Source: Virgibacillus proomii (lineage in GTDB: Bacteria; Bacillota; Bacilli; Bacillales; Amphibacillaceae). Taken from it: 64,000 bases of DNA. Below the pieces are notes generated by a model that worked only from the letters and a program-made list of their open reading frames with translations, was not told where the DNA came from and ran no database searches. This document shows positions 36,404-45,427 of this stretch, piece after piece. Numbering within the stretch: position 1 is the stretch's first letter; every line of letters begins with the position of its first letter. The DNA lies in the NCBI RefSeq assembly GCF_900162615.1, contig NZ_FUFN01000008.1, positions 310,001-374,000 of the forward strand, given 5' to 3'. Both the position numbers and the translations under genes were made by a program.

Positions 36404-37762
36404 TTAGAGGATTTTTCCCGGGTTTAAAATATGTTCAGGATCCAATGCTGTTTTTAGCTTACGCATCACTTCAAGTGCTTCCCCATGCTCTTTTTTCTGA
36501 TATTTAGTTTTACCAATACCAACACCATGCTCACCAGTACATGTTCCACCGCAAGCTAATGCAAACGAAACAATTTCTTCATTTACCTTATTCGCTTTAG
36601 CCAGATCATGGGGATTATTAACATCGATCATCATTAAAATATGATAATTTCCATCACCAACATGACCGACAATTCCTCCTGGAAGTCCGGAAGCATCGAC
36701 AGCTTTCCTGCCATGTTTGATTGCATCCGCTAATTTAGAAATGGGTACACAAACATCTGTTACCATTTGTTTTTTTCCAGGATAATGGTGCAAATATGCA
36801 TAAGCTGTATTGTGTCTTGCTTCCCATAACTGATTTCTCAAAGCGGTATCTGATTCAAATGCTAAATCCTGACATTCATGGTCTTGTAATATTTCCTTTG
36901 CAAAAGCAATATCCTGCTTTAGACCAGCTTCATTACCGTGAAATTCTAAAAAAATAGTTGGAGCTTCAAAATAAGTGGTATCATTAAATTGATTAATCTG
37001 CTTCATGGATTGTTCATCCACTAATTCAACCCTTGCTACAGGGATTCCCGCTTGCAACATATGAATAACAGCTCCAACAGCATCATCCAATGTTGAAAAG
37101 GTCGCTCGTCCTGCCATCATTTCCTCTGGGATACCATGGATTTTTAACGTAAGCTCTGTAAAACAACCTAATACTCCTTCTGAGCCAACAAATAAACCAT
37201 TTAAATGTATTCCAGAAGATGATTTTGCTCCCATGCTCCCTGTATGAATAATTGTACCATCTGCCAATACTACTTCTAAATCACGAACCTGATCCCGCAT
37301 AACGCCATATTTTACAGATGTAGTTCCACTTGCGTTTGTTGCCGCCATCCCCCCTAATGTTGCATCTGCTCCAGGATCAACGGGAAAAAATAATCCATAT
37401 TTTTTCAGTTCTTTTTCCAGCTGTTTCCTTGTCACTCCAGGTTGTACCTTCACTAGAAAATCATCAGGAAGCACTTCTAAAATTTGATTCATCCATGAAA
37501 AATCAATCGTAATTCCTTTTTGATATGGAATGACACTACCTTCTAAACTAGAACCTAATCCGAAAGGGACGATCGGTATCTGATTTATAGCCGCCACCTT
37601 TATCACTTCACTGACTTCCTTCGCTGATTTTGGATAAACAACAACATCCGGGAATTCCGGTGTATGGTACGATTCATCTGAGCTATGCTGTTTTAGGATT
37701 GTCTCGTTCGTACTTATTTGTTCAGACGGTAAGACTTGCGCTAATGCCTCTAATATGGACAA
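36404..37762 (-). CDS. glcD: FAD-linked oxidase, glycolate oxidase/D-lactate dehydrogenase subunit GlcD type
   Basis: The 452-residue flavoprotein oxidises a 2-hydroxy acid such as glycolate or D-lactate. The FAD (PCMH) domain shows VVYPKSAKEVSEVIKVA, PIVPFGLGSSLEGSVIPY, VDPGADATLGGMAATNASGT and GLFVGSEGVLG. The C-terminal cap ends with GHVGDGNYHILMM and CTGEHGVGIGK, the usual metal/substrate motifs. No glcE/glcF partner is adjacent, so it may act alone, as D-lactate dehydrogenase-type members do. Confidence 0.87.
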   Translation of the reverse strand: MSILEALAQVLPSEQISTNETILKQHSSDESYHTPEFPDVVVYPKSAKEVSEVIKVAAINQIPIVPFGLGSSLEGSVIPYQKGITIDFSWMNQILEVLPDDFLVKVQPGVTRKQLEKELKKYGLFFPVDPGADATLGGMAATNASGTTSVKYGVMRDQVRDLEVVLADGTIIHTGSMGAKSSSGIHLNGLFVGSEGVLGCFTELTLKIHGIPEEMMAGRATFSTLDDAVGAVIHMLQAGIPVARVELVDEQSMKQINQFNDTTYFEAPTIFLEFHGNEAGLKQDIAFAKEILQDHECQDLAFESDTALRNQLWEARHNTAYAYLHHYPGKKQMVTDVCVPISKLADAIKHGRKAVDASGLPGGIVGHVGDGNYHILMMIDVNNPHDLAKANKVNEEIVSFALACGGTCTGEHGVGIGKTKYQKKEHGEALEVMRKLKTALDPEHILNPGKIL

Positions 37763-37983
37763 TGCTATCTCTCCCTTTGTGCTTAAGAATGTATAGCTAT
37801 TTAATTTTCAAACAATGGGAATAGTATAAAAATTTAATTCGCAACGATAGATTTTTTTATTATTACAAAATGTTGTACCCTTAGTAAACAAATAATTTTC
37901 GTTATAAAATTTTATTCCCATTTATCGTAAAGAATTACATGTAATTAAAACCTGCTTCTTTTGAACCTTGATTGCAATGACAA

Positions 37984-38313
37984 TTAAGATACTGGTGTAC
38001 CATTTTTCACTTTTTGATCTGGTGCTAATAATACAACATCACCTGCTTTTGGTATGCCGCCTAGAACAAGTACTTCCGATTTAAACCCAGCAATTCGCAG
38101 AGATGGAAAATTAACCACTGCTGTCACCTGTCGACCGACTAAATCTGTGGGTTGATAACGTTTGGTAATTTGAGCAGATGATTGTTTTATCCCTAAATCA
38201 CCAAAATCAATATACAGCTTAATTGCCGGTTTCTTTGCTTCGGTAAAAGGCTCTGCCTTCGTTACCGTCCCAATTCGTATGTCTAATTTTTGAAAATCCT
38301 CTATACTTGCCAT
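37984..38313 (-). CDS. csaA: CsaA, tRNA-binding-domain chaperone-like protein
   Basis: A 109-residue single OB-fold (tRNA-binding) domain. The sequence DFQKLDIRIGTV, IKLYIDFGDLGIKQSSAQIT, VNFPSLRIAGFKSEVLVLGG matches B. subtilis CsaA, a dimeric chaperone linked to protein export. ATG 38313 follows AAAGGATG. The open frame continues 16 codons upstream, but these lie in R1-derived sequence. Three R1 copies begin 35 bases before the start codon, so any promoter must be within or beyond the array. Confidence 0.93.
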   Translation of the reverse strand: MASIEDFQKLDIRIGTVTKAEPFTEAKKPAIKLYIDFGDLGIKQSSAQITKRYQPTDLVGRQVTAVVNFPSLRIAGFKSEVLVLGGIPKAGDVVLLAPDQKVKNGTPVS

Positions 38314-38347
38314 AAATAAACATCCTTTCAATTTGATGCGTTTTATA

Positions 38348-38496
38348 AAGTGAAACTTCATTTCTGTGGAATGCCTTTTCCCAAGAAATGTTAGCTGAAC
38401 AAATCGGGCATTTAGGTGCCGTTTTCCCCCACTTAGCCCCTTTTGTATGAACTCAGGGATCTTGAAGTGGGAAACTTACGGCACCTTACATGCGGG
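38348..38496 (+). repeat. R1 repeat, array unit 1 (antisense to csaA)
   Basis: Short form, 149 bp, flanked by TTTATA and ATA. Hairpin 1 is a hybrid (CATTTCTGTGG against CCCAAGAAATG) that pairs only in the outer six bases, as if the two arms came from different versions. The distal stem is perfect. Confidence 0.85.
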
Positions 38497-38499
38497 ATA

Positions 38500-38643
38500 A
38501 AGTGAAACTTTATTCCGTGGAATGCTTTTTACACGGAATGTTAGTTGAACCAATCGGGCATTTAGGTGCCGTTTTCTCCCACTTTGACCCTTTGCACGAA
38601 CTCAGGACTTGAAGTGGGAAACTTACGGCACCTTACATGCGGG
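38500..38643 (+). repeat. R1 repeat, array unit 2
   Basis: Short form, 144 bp: hairpin 1 ATTCCGTG/CACGGAAT, distal stem AGGTGCCGT/ACGGCACCT with CCCACTT/AAGTGGG. It is nearly identical to the unit at 22390. Joined on both sides through a single ATA. Confidence 0.88.
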
Positions 38644-38646
38644 ATA

Positions 38647-38791
38647 AAATGAAACTTCATTTCTTGGAATGCCTTTCCTAAGAAATGTTAGCTGAACAAA
38701 TCGGGCATTTAGGTTGCCGTTTCTTCCCACTTTGACCCTTTGCACGAACTCAGGTCTTGAAGTAGGAAACTTACGGCACCTTACATGCGGG
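38647..38791 (+). repeat. R1 repeat, array unit 3
   Basis: Short form, 145 bp, starting AAATGAAAC. Hairpin 1 is CATTTCTT/AAGAAATG, the third version. The distal stem carries an extra T (AGGTTGCCGT). Ends CGGG-ATA. Confidence 0.85.
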
Positions 38792-38880
38792 ATAAAATCA
38801 TCAAAAAATTCTTGTAGGTTTAAACTCAATACTATACTTCCAATGTGAAAATTTTAAGATGCATCTTTTATATTGACTAG

Positions 38881-38930
38881 AAAACGTTATCCATTTCTAC
38901 ATGGTGGATATCGTTTTTAAACGTAGCTTC
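38881..38930 (+). repeat. R6 short repeat, copy 1
   Basis: A stretch of about 50 bases containing TTTCTACATGG, GTGGATATC and ACGTAGCTTC, repeated with small changes at 48767-48818. A short inverted repeat (ATCC.ATTTCTACATGGTGGAT) is inside. Confidence 0.5.
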
Positions 38931-38998
38931 TAGCTTCTCTAACTTCATGCTCGTGTCCCTAGCAAACTCCGATCTTCTTATGTTGGTCAATATCAGCT

Positions 38999-39441
38999 CA
39001 AATCATAAAAGATCGACTAAAAGCGGGCTTCTTGCTCAGGTGTCGGTATACCCCTGTTGCAGGAGCATGTTTTTCTCATCTCGAACGTCAGGAGCCGCAC
39101 CTCTCATTTTTGAAAAAAATTGCTTATTATTTAGAGAAACGACTCCTAAATTCCTCCATTTGCTTGGATTGACAGGACAAGGAAAGCTTCTTGAATAATG
39201 TTTTCAAGAACTGAGTTGCTGCGGCAGGTTTTTCAAGGGCAAAAAGGATTAAGACAGCGATACATCACGTTTTTTTAAAAAAGAAAAATTTTGACAGTAC
39301 ACATTATTGTTTTCCGAGAACTCCTGCGACCTTAGCCTTTGATCTATTGTTTCAAAGAGCAATGCATTCCTTGAATGAAGTCTAACCTTATCTCGTCAGA
39401 AGTTCTCCAGTTTGTACATTGTTAATCCAAACATGTGCTCA
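38999..39441 (-). repeat. Composite repeat, minus-strand copy
   Basis: Read on the minus strand: GTACAAACTGGAGAACTTC, ACTTCATTCAAGGAATGC, ACAATAGATCAAAGGCTAAG, R5-like units, TTCAAGAAGCTTTCCTTGTC, CAATCCAAGCAAATGGAGG, AGGAGTCGTTTCTCTAAA, CCTGCAACAGGGGTATAC and CGCTTTTAGTCGATC. The same order is found on the plus strand at 47520-47940. No complete ORF with coding character is present. Confidence 0.8.
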
Positions 39442-39478
39442 TTTGTCTGTTTATGCACTTATAGGATCTGCCTTTGTA

Positions 39479-40726
39479 TTATTCCCGTATTTGTCCTTCT
39501 CCATATATATAGAATTTAGTAGATGTAAGTGCAGGCAACCCCATTGGCCCTCTTGCATGTAGTTTTTGTGTACTAATACCAATTTCTGCACCATAACCAA
39601 ATTCAAATCCATCTGTAAACCGAGTTGAGGCATTATGATAAACTGCTGCTGCATCAACATGTTGCTGGAAGAACTCCGCATTTGCTCTATCACTTGTAAT
39701 AATTGCTTCTGAATGCTTTGTACCATACGTATTGATATGGTCAACTGCCTCTTTACAAGAATCAACCACTTTTACACTAATTGCTAAATCAAGGTATTCC
39801 GTTTGCCAATCTTCTTCCATTGCCCTGCTTGCTTTTGGGAAAGCTTGAACAACTGTTTCATCTCCATAAATAACCACTTGATTCTGCTGTAATTGATCTA
39901 ACAAATGATCCCCATGTTCATGGAACCATTCATTATGAATTAATAAAGATTCAATCGCGTTACAAACGGATGGTCGTTGTAATTTAGCATTTAGTACAAT
40001 TTTTTCCGCTAAATTTTCATCAGCAGATGCATCAATAAAGATATGACAATTTCCTGCGCCAGTTTCAATAACTGGAACCGTAGAAGAACGAATCACTGTC
40101 TCTATTAAATTTTTACCTCCTCGAGGAATCAATACATCTAAATACTCATTTAATGTAAACAGTTCTTTTGCCGAATCTCTGCTCGTATCTTCGATTAACT
40201 GCACTGCATCCAAAGGCAATTTACTCTTGGACAAAGCCTGATGAATAGAAGCTACTAATGCACGGTTTGAATATTTAGCTGAAGAGCTTCCCCTTAGTAT
40301 AACAGCATTCCCTGTTTTTAAAGAGAGTGTTGCAGCATCAATCGTTACATTTGGTCTTGCTTCATAAATCATGCCGATAACTCCGATTGGAACGCGTTTT
40401 CTTTCAACCCGTAAGCCATTATCCTTTGTAATCGTCTCAAGTACTTCACCAATAGGATCTTGTAAATCGATTAATTGATATATCGCATCATGCATTCCCT
40501 TAACTCGATCCGCATTTAACATAATCCTATCTAAGACCGATTCAGATAAACCTTTCTGTTTACCATCCTCTAAATCCTTTTGATTTTCTTGCAAAATGTT
40601 CTCCTCATCCTGTAAAAGTTGATCAGCAATTAATCGAAGGGCTTCATTTTTCTCCTCCGTAGTTACCCCATTTAATTGATAACTAGAAGCCTTCGCAAGT
40701 TTTCCTTTTTTTTGTATTTCTGACAT
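39479..40726 (-). CDS. proA: Gamma-glutamyl phosphate reductase
   Basis: The second enzyme of proline synthesis, reducing gamma-glutamyl phosphate to glutamate semialdehyde with NADPH. The 415 residues show KRVPIGVIGMIYEARPNVTIDAA, GNAVILRGSSSA, PRGGKNLIE, and the catalytic cysteine in LNAKLQRPSVCNAIESLL. The C-terminus LHARGPMGLPALTSTKFYIYG is diagnostic. It follows proB with a 66-base gap. The first composite repeat ends about 40 bases beyond its stop codon. Confidence 0.97.
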   Translation of the reverse strand: MSEIQKKGKLAKASSYQLNGVTTEEKNEALRLIADQLLQDEENILQENQKDLEDGKQKGLSESVLDRIMLNADRVKGMHDAIYQLIDLQDPIGEVLETITKDNGLRVERKRVPIGVIGMIYEARPNVTIDAATLSLKTGNAVILRGSSSAKYSNRALVASIHQALSKSKLPLDAVQLIEDTSRDSAKELFTLNEYLDVLIPRGGKNLIETVIRSSTVPVIETGAGNCHIFIDASADENLAEKIVLNAKLQRPSVCNAIESLLIHNEWFHEHGDHLLDQLQQNQVVIYGDETVVQAFPKASRAMEEDWQTEYLDLAISVKVVDSCKEAVDHINTYGTKHSEAIITSDRANAEFFQQHVDAAAVYHNASTRFTDGFEFGYGAEIGISTQKLHARGPMGLPALTSTKFYIYGEGQIRE

Positions 40727-40792
40727 GATACTCCTCCTCCTATTTATAAATAGCTAGTAATGACACTAGTTGCTATCCTTTACAATCATCCT

Positions 40793-41881
40793 TTATGTTA
40801 GCCTTACCCAACGGTCACGATGAATCACCCTTGAAGATAGACCAGGCGTGTTGCTATTCCTTAATGCTATTTCTTTCATGACAACATCTCTTGAACAACT
40901 GACTTCGCCTTTTCCGATTAGTCCTTTGCCTCCATAAACTTCTACGACATCTCCTTCTTTAAAAGCACCGGTTACTTTACGAACCCCGGCAGCAAGAAGG
41001 CTTGCACCTTGATGTAAGAGGGCTTCCTCTGCCCCATCATCAATATAGATTTGCCCAGTTGGCTCTGAATGCAGCGCAATCCATTGTTTATTTGTGGTAA
41101 TCGATCCTTTTGCAGGATTAGAGATATACGTACCGTCTCCGTTTCCTTCGATTATGTTTAACAGCTTAGCGCTACCTTGTCCTGTACCAATAAACACACT
41201 AACACCTAATGAAAGTGCCATTTTAGCAGCTTCCAGCTTTGATTTCATTCCTCCTGTTCCGACAGCGGAGCCATCAACATCTGCTTGAGCAATCATCTCC
41301 TCTGTAACATTATCCAAATAATCATATTTTACTGCATTTGGATTGTGACGAGGATTTCCATTATATAAACCATTTATATCGGTTAACATAATTAATTGAT
41401 CGGCGTGCACGATCCCACTTACTAAAGCAGAAAGCATATCATTATCACCAAAAGTAAGCTCCTTAATCGATACCGTATCATTTTCATTAATAATCGGAAT
41501 GACACGACGCTCTAAAAGCTCCATTAGCGTATTAAACGCATTTTTATACCTTTCTCGATCTTTAAAATCATCTCGTGTTAATAATAACTGTGCGGCTCTT
41601 AAATCGAACTCCGAGAATTTTTCCATATATGTCTGAATCAATAATCCTTGACCGGCTGCTGCAGCCGCTTGTTTTCCTTTTAAAGTGACCGGTCTGGACG
41701 CATAACCAATTTGTGGAAAACCTGCAGCAACTGCTCCCGATGAAACTAAGATAACATCATGCTTGTGTTCGCGAAGCTTGGCAATAGCTTGAACATGCTC
41801 TGTCAGTTTTTCTTCGTCCATCTCTCCATGTACATTTGTTAAAGAGCTACTTCCAATTTTGACAACAATTCTCTGTTTCAC
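40793..41881 (-). CDS. proB: Glutamate 5-kinase with PUA domain
   Basis: Phosphorylates glutamate, the first and normally feedback-controlled step of proline synthesis. The 362-residue product has VVKIGSSSLTN, VSSGAVAAGF, INENDTVS, DNDMLSALVSGIVHAD and GTGGMKSKLEAAK, then a PUA domain (about 270-350). GTG 41881 follows AGGAG at eight bases and gives the family N-terminus (VKQRIVVKIGS); the ATG at 41902 lies upstream of that ribosome site. Expression depends on a proline T-box, with an R1 copy between the T-box terminator and the gene. Confidence 0.94.
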   Translation of the reverse strand: MKQRIVVKIGSSSLTNVHGEMDEEKLTEHVQAIAKLREHKHDVILVSSGAVAAGFPQIGYASRPVTLKGKQAAAAAGQGLLIQTYMEKFSEFDLRAAQLLLTRDDFKDRERYKNAFNTLMELLERRVIPIINENDTVSIKELTFGDNDMLSALVSGIVHADQLIMLTDINGLYNGNPRHNPNAVKYDYLDNVTEEMIAQADVDGSAVGTGGMKSKLEAAKMALSLGVSVFIGTGQGSAKLLNIIEGNGDGTYISNPAKGSITTNKQWIALHSEPTGQIYIDDGAEEALLHQGASLLAAGVRKVTGAFKEGDVVEVYGGKGLIGKGEVSCSRDVVMKEIALRNSNTPGLSSRVIHRDRWVRLT

Positions 41882-41934
41882 TTTACATACTCCTATTCCC
41901 AATATCTTTTCAAATTTTATAGTGATTTATTTAT

Positions 41935-42088
41935 CCCGCATGTAAGGTGCCGTAAGACTCCCACTTCAAGATCCCTGAGTTCATACAAAAGGGGCTAAGT
42001 GGGGGAAAACGGCACCTAAATGCCCGATTCGTTCAACTAACATTCAGTAGGAGATGGGAGAAAACGCCTACTGAATGAAGTTTCACTT
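41935..42088 (-). repeat. R1 repeat in the proB leader (sense orientation)
   Basis: A 154-bp short-form copy reading in the same direction as proB. It is flanked by ATA on both sides (plus-strand TAT at 41932-41934 and 42089-42091). Hairpin 1 is CATTCAGTAGG/CCTACTGAATG, and the distal stem with CCCACTT/AAGTGGG is perfect. Transcripts escaping the T-box terminator must run through it. Confidence 0.88.
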
Positions 42089-42095
42089 TATTGTA

Positions 42096-42340
42096 AAAAA
42101 AGCCCAATCATCCTTAGAAATAAGGACGAAAGAGCTTCTTCCGCGGTACCACCTATTTTGAATGTGTCCAAACACATCCCGCTTTCATTCAATAACGCCG
42201 AAATAAGCGCCCACTTTTGTGAGACTCGAAAGGCAGGTTCTGTGGCTTCAAGTGTAGGAAGCTTCCAGCTGTTAACTTCCTCTCTCTGGCACCGAACAAA
42301 CCACATACTATTCCTTTCTTACCGTTCAACTATGTTTTAT
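42096..42340 (-). promoter_or_regulatory. Proline T-box leader of proBA
   Basis: The minus strand shows CCAGAGAGAGGAAG in stem I and the specifier loop GAA-CCT-GCC-TTTCGAG, with CCT (proline) at 42235-42237. The T-box AGGTGGTACCGCGG (42141-42154) overlaps the antiterminator, and a terminator (GTCCTTA/TAAGGAT plus flanking pairs) ends in T7. Uncharged tRNA-Pro should allow readthrough into proBA (established T-box mechanism). Confidence 0.93.
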
Positions 42341-42344
42341 AGAT

Positions 42345-42373
42345 ATTATGGATAGAAAAACGAGGAATGTCAA
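42345..42373 (-). promoter_or_regulatory. Promoter of the proBA T-box transcript
   Basis: TTGACA (42368-42373), a 17-base spacer, and CATAAT (42345-42350) on the minus strand, directly upstream of the leader. Confidence 0.8.
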
Positions 42374-42434
42374 CTGTTTTTACAAGTTTTTCTTTAAACA
42401 ACCTTTTAACCAATTAGCATTTTATTGCCTTTGT

Positions 42435-43853
42435 TTATCTGCCAATTTGTACATTTTTCGATCCTGATCGTTTTATAAAAAACGATAAAACTAGTGCAAT
42501 AATCGCAAATAAACCAGCGACAATAAAAGAAATATTTACCCCGTGGATCAAGCCTTCTACTCCTTTATCAGGAAGTGCTGTACTGGTCATAACAGTTACT
42601 AATAAGGCTGTCCCAACTGCACCAGCTACTTGTCTCATTGTATTATTCATTGCCGTTCCATGAGGAATCAAATGAAAAGGTAACTGATTTAAACCAGCTG
42701 TTGTTACAGGCATCATAACCATAGCTATCCCCAACATACGTATTGCGTTTACGGTAGCTAAATACGTAAATGTTGTTGTTATAGATAGATTCGTAAACAT
42801 AAACGTTGTTATTGTTACAATGGTTAACCCGATAATGGAAAGCCAGCGTGCACCAAATTGATCAAATAATCTGCCGGTAATTGGATTCATAATTCCCATT
42901 ACAACTGCTCCTGGTAAAAGCATTAAGCCCGATTCCAAAGCAGAAAAACCAAGCATATTTTGTGCAAGTAACGGGAGAATAACTGCAGCTCCGATCATAG
43001 CCATGAAGGTAACCATACCTAGCGCAGTCGTAAGCGAAAATATCGAATAACGAAACACGCGGAACTCAAGAATTGGTTGTTCTAGCTTCAACTGTCTAAG
43101 AATAAATAATGTCAACGTAATAGCTCCAATAATTAACGAAAGGATCACTTGTATGCTTCCCCAACCACTATTACCAGCAACACTAAACCCATATAATAGT
43201 CCACCAAAGCCTAGTGTTGAAAGAATAATAGATAGAACATCCACCTTTGGATAGGTTTGTTTGGTAATGTTTTTCAAAATAAAATAAGCCACAATGATAT
43301 CAAGGATTACTATTGGTAATATGACATAAAACACACTTCTCCATGGAAAGTGTTCAACTAGCCATCCAGATAAAGTCGGGCCAATGGCTGGGGCAAAGGC
43401 AATAACTAAGCCAAACATTCCCATCGCTGTTCCACGTTTTTCCACTGGAAAGATAAGAAATAAAATGGTTTGCATTAGTGGCATCATTATTCCCGCAGCA
43501 GCAGCCTGAGCCACGCGTCCAACCAATAGTGTAGAGAAATTAGGAGCTACCGCACATATAAGTGTCCCAATAGCAAACATACTTAGTGCAGTTAAAAACA
43601 ATCCCCTTGTCGTAAAACGTTCAATTAAAAATGCAGTAATAGGTATCATTATCCCGTTAACCAACATAAAAATGGATTGCAACCATTGAACGGTATTAGC
43701 ATCCAACTGTAAATCGGCCATAATTTTAGGCAATGCTGTAGCTAATAACGTCTGGTTTAAAATAGCGACGAAAGCTCCCGAAATAAGTACGATGATTAAT
43801 GGTAGTTTATTTATCTGTGTTGGATCATTTGCTTGTGTATTTGTAGTATTCAT
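42435..43853 (-). CDS. DHA2-family MFS drug efflux transporter, second copy
   Basis: A 472-residue paralogue of the pump at 13020-14459, with about 14 membrane segments. It has AILNQTLLATALPKIM, GRVAQAAAAGIMMPLMQ and PAIGPTLSGWLVEHFPWRSVF, very close to B. subtilis LmrB as remembered. The start follows AGAGGAGAG. It lies upstream of the proBA leader on the same strand, separated by the proBA promoter. Substrate unknown, probably lipophilic drugs. Confidence 0.87.
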   Translation of the reverse strand: MNTTNTQANDPTQINKLPLIIVLISGAFVAILNQTLLATALPKIMADLQLDANTVQWLQSIFMLVNGIMIPITAFLIERFTTRGLFLTALSMFAIGTLICAVAPNFSTLLVGRVAQAAAAGIMMPLMQTILFLIFPVEKRGTAMGMFGLVIAFAPAIGPTLSGWLVEHFPWRSVFYVILPIVILDIIVAYFILKNITKQTYPKVDVLSIILSTLGFGGLLYGFSVAGNSGWGSIQVILSLIIGAITLTLFILRQLKLEQPILEFRVFRYSIFSLTTALGMVTFMAMIGAAVILPLLAQNMLGFSALESGLMLLPGAVVMGIMNPITGRLFDQFGARWLSIIGLTIVTITTFMFTNLSITTTFTYLATVNAIRMLGIAMVMMPVTTAGLNQLPFHLIPHGTAMNNTMRQVAGAVGTALLVTVMTSTALPDKGVEGLIHGVNISFIVAGLFAIIALVLSFFIKRSGSKNVQIGR

Positions 43854-44321
43854 CTTTTCTCTCCTCTCTGGTTATTTTATAGCTGTATCGTTGATTGAGC
43901 AAACTAAATCATTTTTTATGTCCGAACATATCCTCTTTACAAAGTGAGATAACTAACATAATATCATATAGAAATTATTGAACAAACTATTTCGCTTTGA
44001 TATAATTATTAAGTTATTTCTCCGGAAAAGTTGTAACTGAAATACCTTGGAAAGAGATCCATAAAGTTTAACAGAAGACACAAACTCGAAGCGGAATAGC
44101 CTAAACTTAGAATGGAGCCCCACAAAATCGGAACAAATTATTGTAAGGTTGAAATAAAGTGTCACGAAACAGAACGTCATGAAAATCTGTTCTGTGTTGA
44201 TTGGACTTCTCTGCTAATTGTTCAGCTTTATTTTTTGCGAGAGAAAACGTTGTAGCGCCAAGATACTTAAACAATAGCATTTAACTAGTGGCATTTAGCC
44301 TCTCTGTATTAAAGTAAAAAA

Positions 44322-44358
44322 ATCCACCATTAGAGCCTGAAAGTGGATGATGGTGGAT
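44322..44358 (-). terminator. Terminator of the HeH-repeat protein gene
   Basis: ATCCACCAT (44322-44330) pairs with ATGGTGGAT (44350-44358), with T7 following on the minus strand. The 43854-44321 stretch shows no gene. Confidence 0.75.
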
Positions 44359-44376
44359 AATTAGCTTATAAACCGT

Positions 44377-45081
44377 TTATTCAAATTTATAATGAAAAAT
44401 ACTATAAAATTTACCATTATTAAATGGATAAAGGTTTAATTTTTTTGCCTCTGTAGCATGATTCACAATAATTTCCTCTAATATTTCATTAGCGTTTTTA
44501 TTTATAATAAGTATCCCTAATTTTTCTGCAGTATGATACAATTTAGCTTCATGCACAGCTTCAATTAATTGTTTAATACTCTTTCCCTGTCGTTTTATTC
44601 CCAGTTGCTCTGCTTCTTTTTCCACTTCCATGGTAATCAGTTCATCTTCCAATGTAACTATAGATTTTCCACTTATATTTAGTCCTAATTGCTCTGCTTT
44701 TTGCTTAATATTTTTTTCGTGAACCTCTTTTGCCAATTCATTTGGCTTTTTATTCTCTGTCTCAATACCTAATTGGATAGCTTTTTCAACGATAATGGCG
44801 TCATGTACTTCTTTTTTTAATTCATCTATTTTTTTCCCTTTTGTCTTTAGATTAAACCTTTTCGCTGCTTGCATTAAAAACTCTTGCTCAACTTGACGCT
44901 TTAACTCACTTGCTGATCTTCCTTCAACATCTATTCCCAACTCCCTCGCTTTATACATAATAATTACCTTCTGATAACGTTGATACTCTTTGTCCTCTTG
45001 TTGTTTACTTTCCAATAAATACAAATCAACAAACTCCGCTGACACTGTATTTCTTAACAGACCAAACAGGGAACTAATCAT
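44377..45081 (-). CDS. Secreted protein with about six tandem HeH/SAP-like repeats
   Basis: A 234-residue protein in which a 28-32-residue unit repeats about six times: KARELGIDVEGRSASELKRQ, AKRFNLKTKGKKIDELKKEV, AIQLGIETENKKPNELAKEV, AEQLGLNISGKSIVTLEDEL, AEQLGIKRQGKSIKQLIEAV and AEKLGILIINKNANEILEEI. The pattern A..LGI...GK....L...V resembles helix-extended-helix/SAP-type motifs. In frame upstream of the ATG are codons for KRTLFLVAV, completing a good signal peptide ending TVSA-E, but the only codon spaced suitably from AAAGGGGTGG is ATA at 45111. It may therefore start there or have lost its ATG. Function unknown. Confidence 0.7.
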   Translation of the reverse strand: MISSLFGLLRNTVSAEFVDLYLLESKQQEDKEYQRYQKVIIMYKARELGIDVEGRSASELKRQVEQEFLMQAAKRFNLKTKGKKIDELKKEVHDAIIVEKAIQLGIETENKKPNELAKEVHEKNIKQKAEQLGLNISGKSIVTLEDELITMEVEKEAEQLGIKRQGKSIKQLIEAVHEAKLYHTAEKLGILIINKNANEILEEIIVNHATEAKKLNLYPFNNGKFYSIFHYKFE

Positions 45082-45427
45082 AACAGCTACAAGAAATAGT
45101 GTTCTTTTTATAAAACCACCCCTTTCTGCAACTGCTCTTTAGGCAAGTAGTTTTCCCTTATTCTGTTAGATAATTAGTACCAATTACTTGAAACTTTATA
45201 CAGGACTATATCGTATGGTATAGAAAGCTTCATTATGATAAATAAAAAAGTTGTTAGCATTAAGGAACAAGAGAGACTATTGCAGAACTCTGTAACACAC
45301 TATAAGCCATATTGTAGCGAATTATTACACATTTATAGATAAAACCATACAAAGGATAGAAAAAGAAACGGTGTTCGTATTATGCCATACATGTAAATTT
45401 CATTTGGCGAAAGGATTGATTTTATCG

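Noticed and set aside
38345..38800. CRISPR array suspicion from the three regularly spaced repeats
   Set aside because: Units are about 145 bp, contiguous, without spacers and without cas genes; they are R1 elements.
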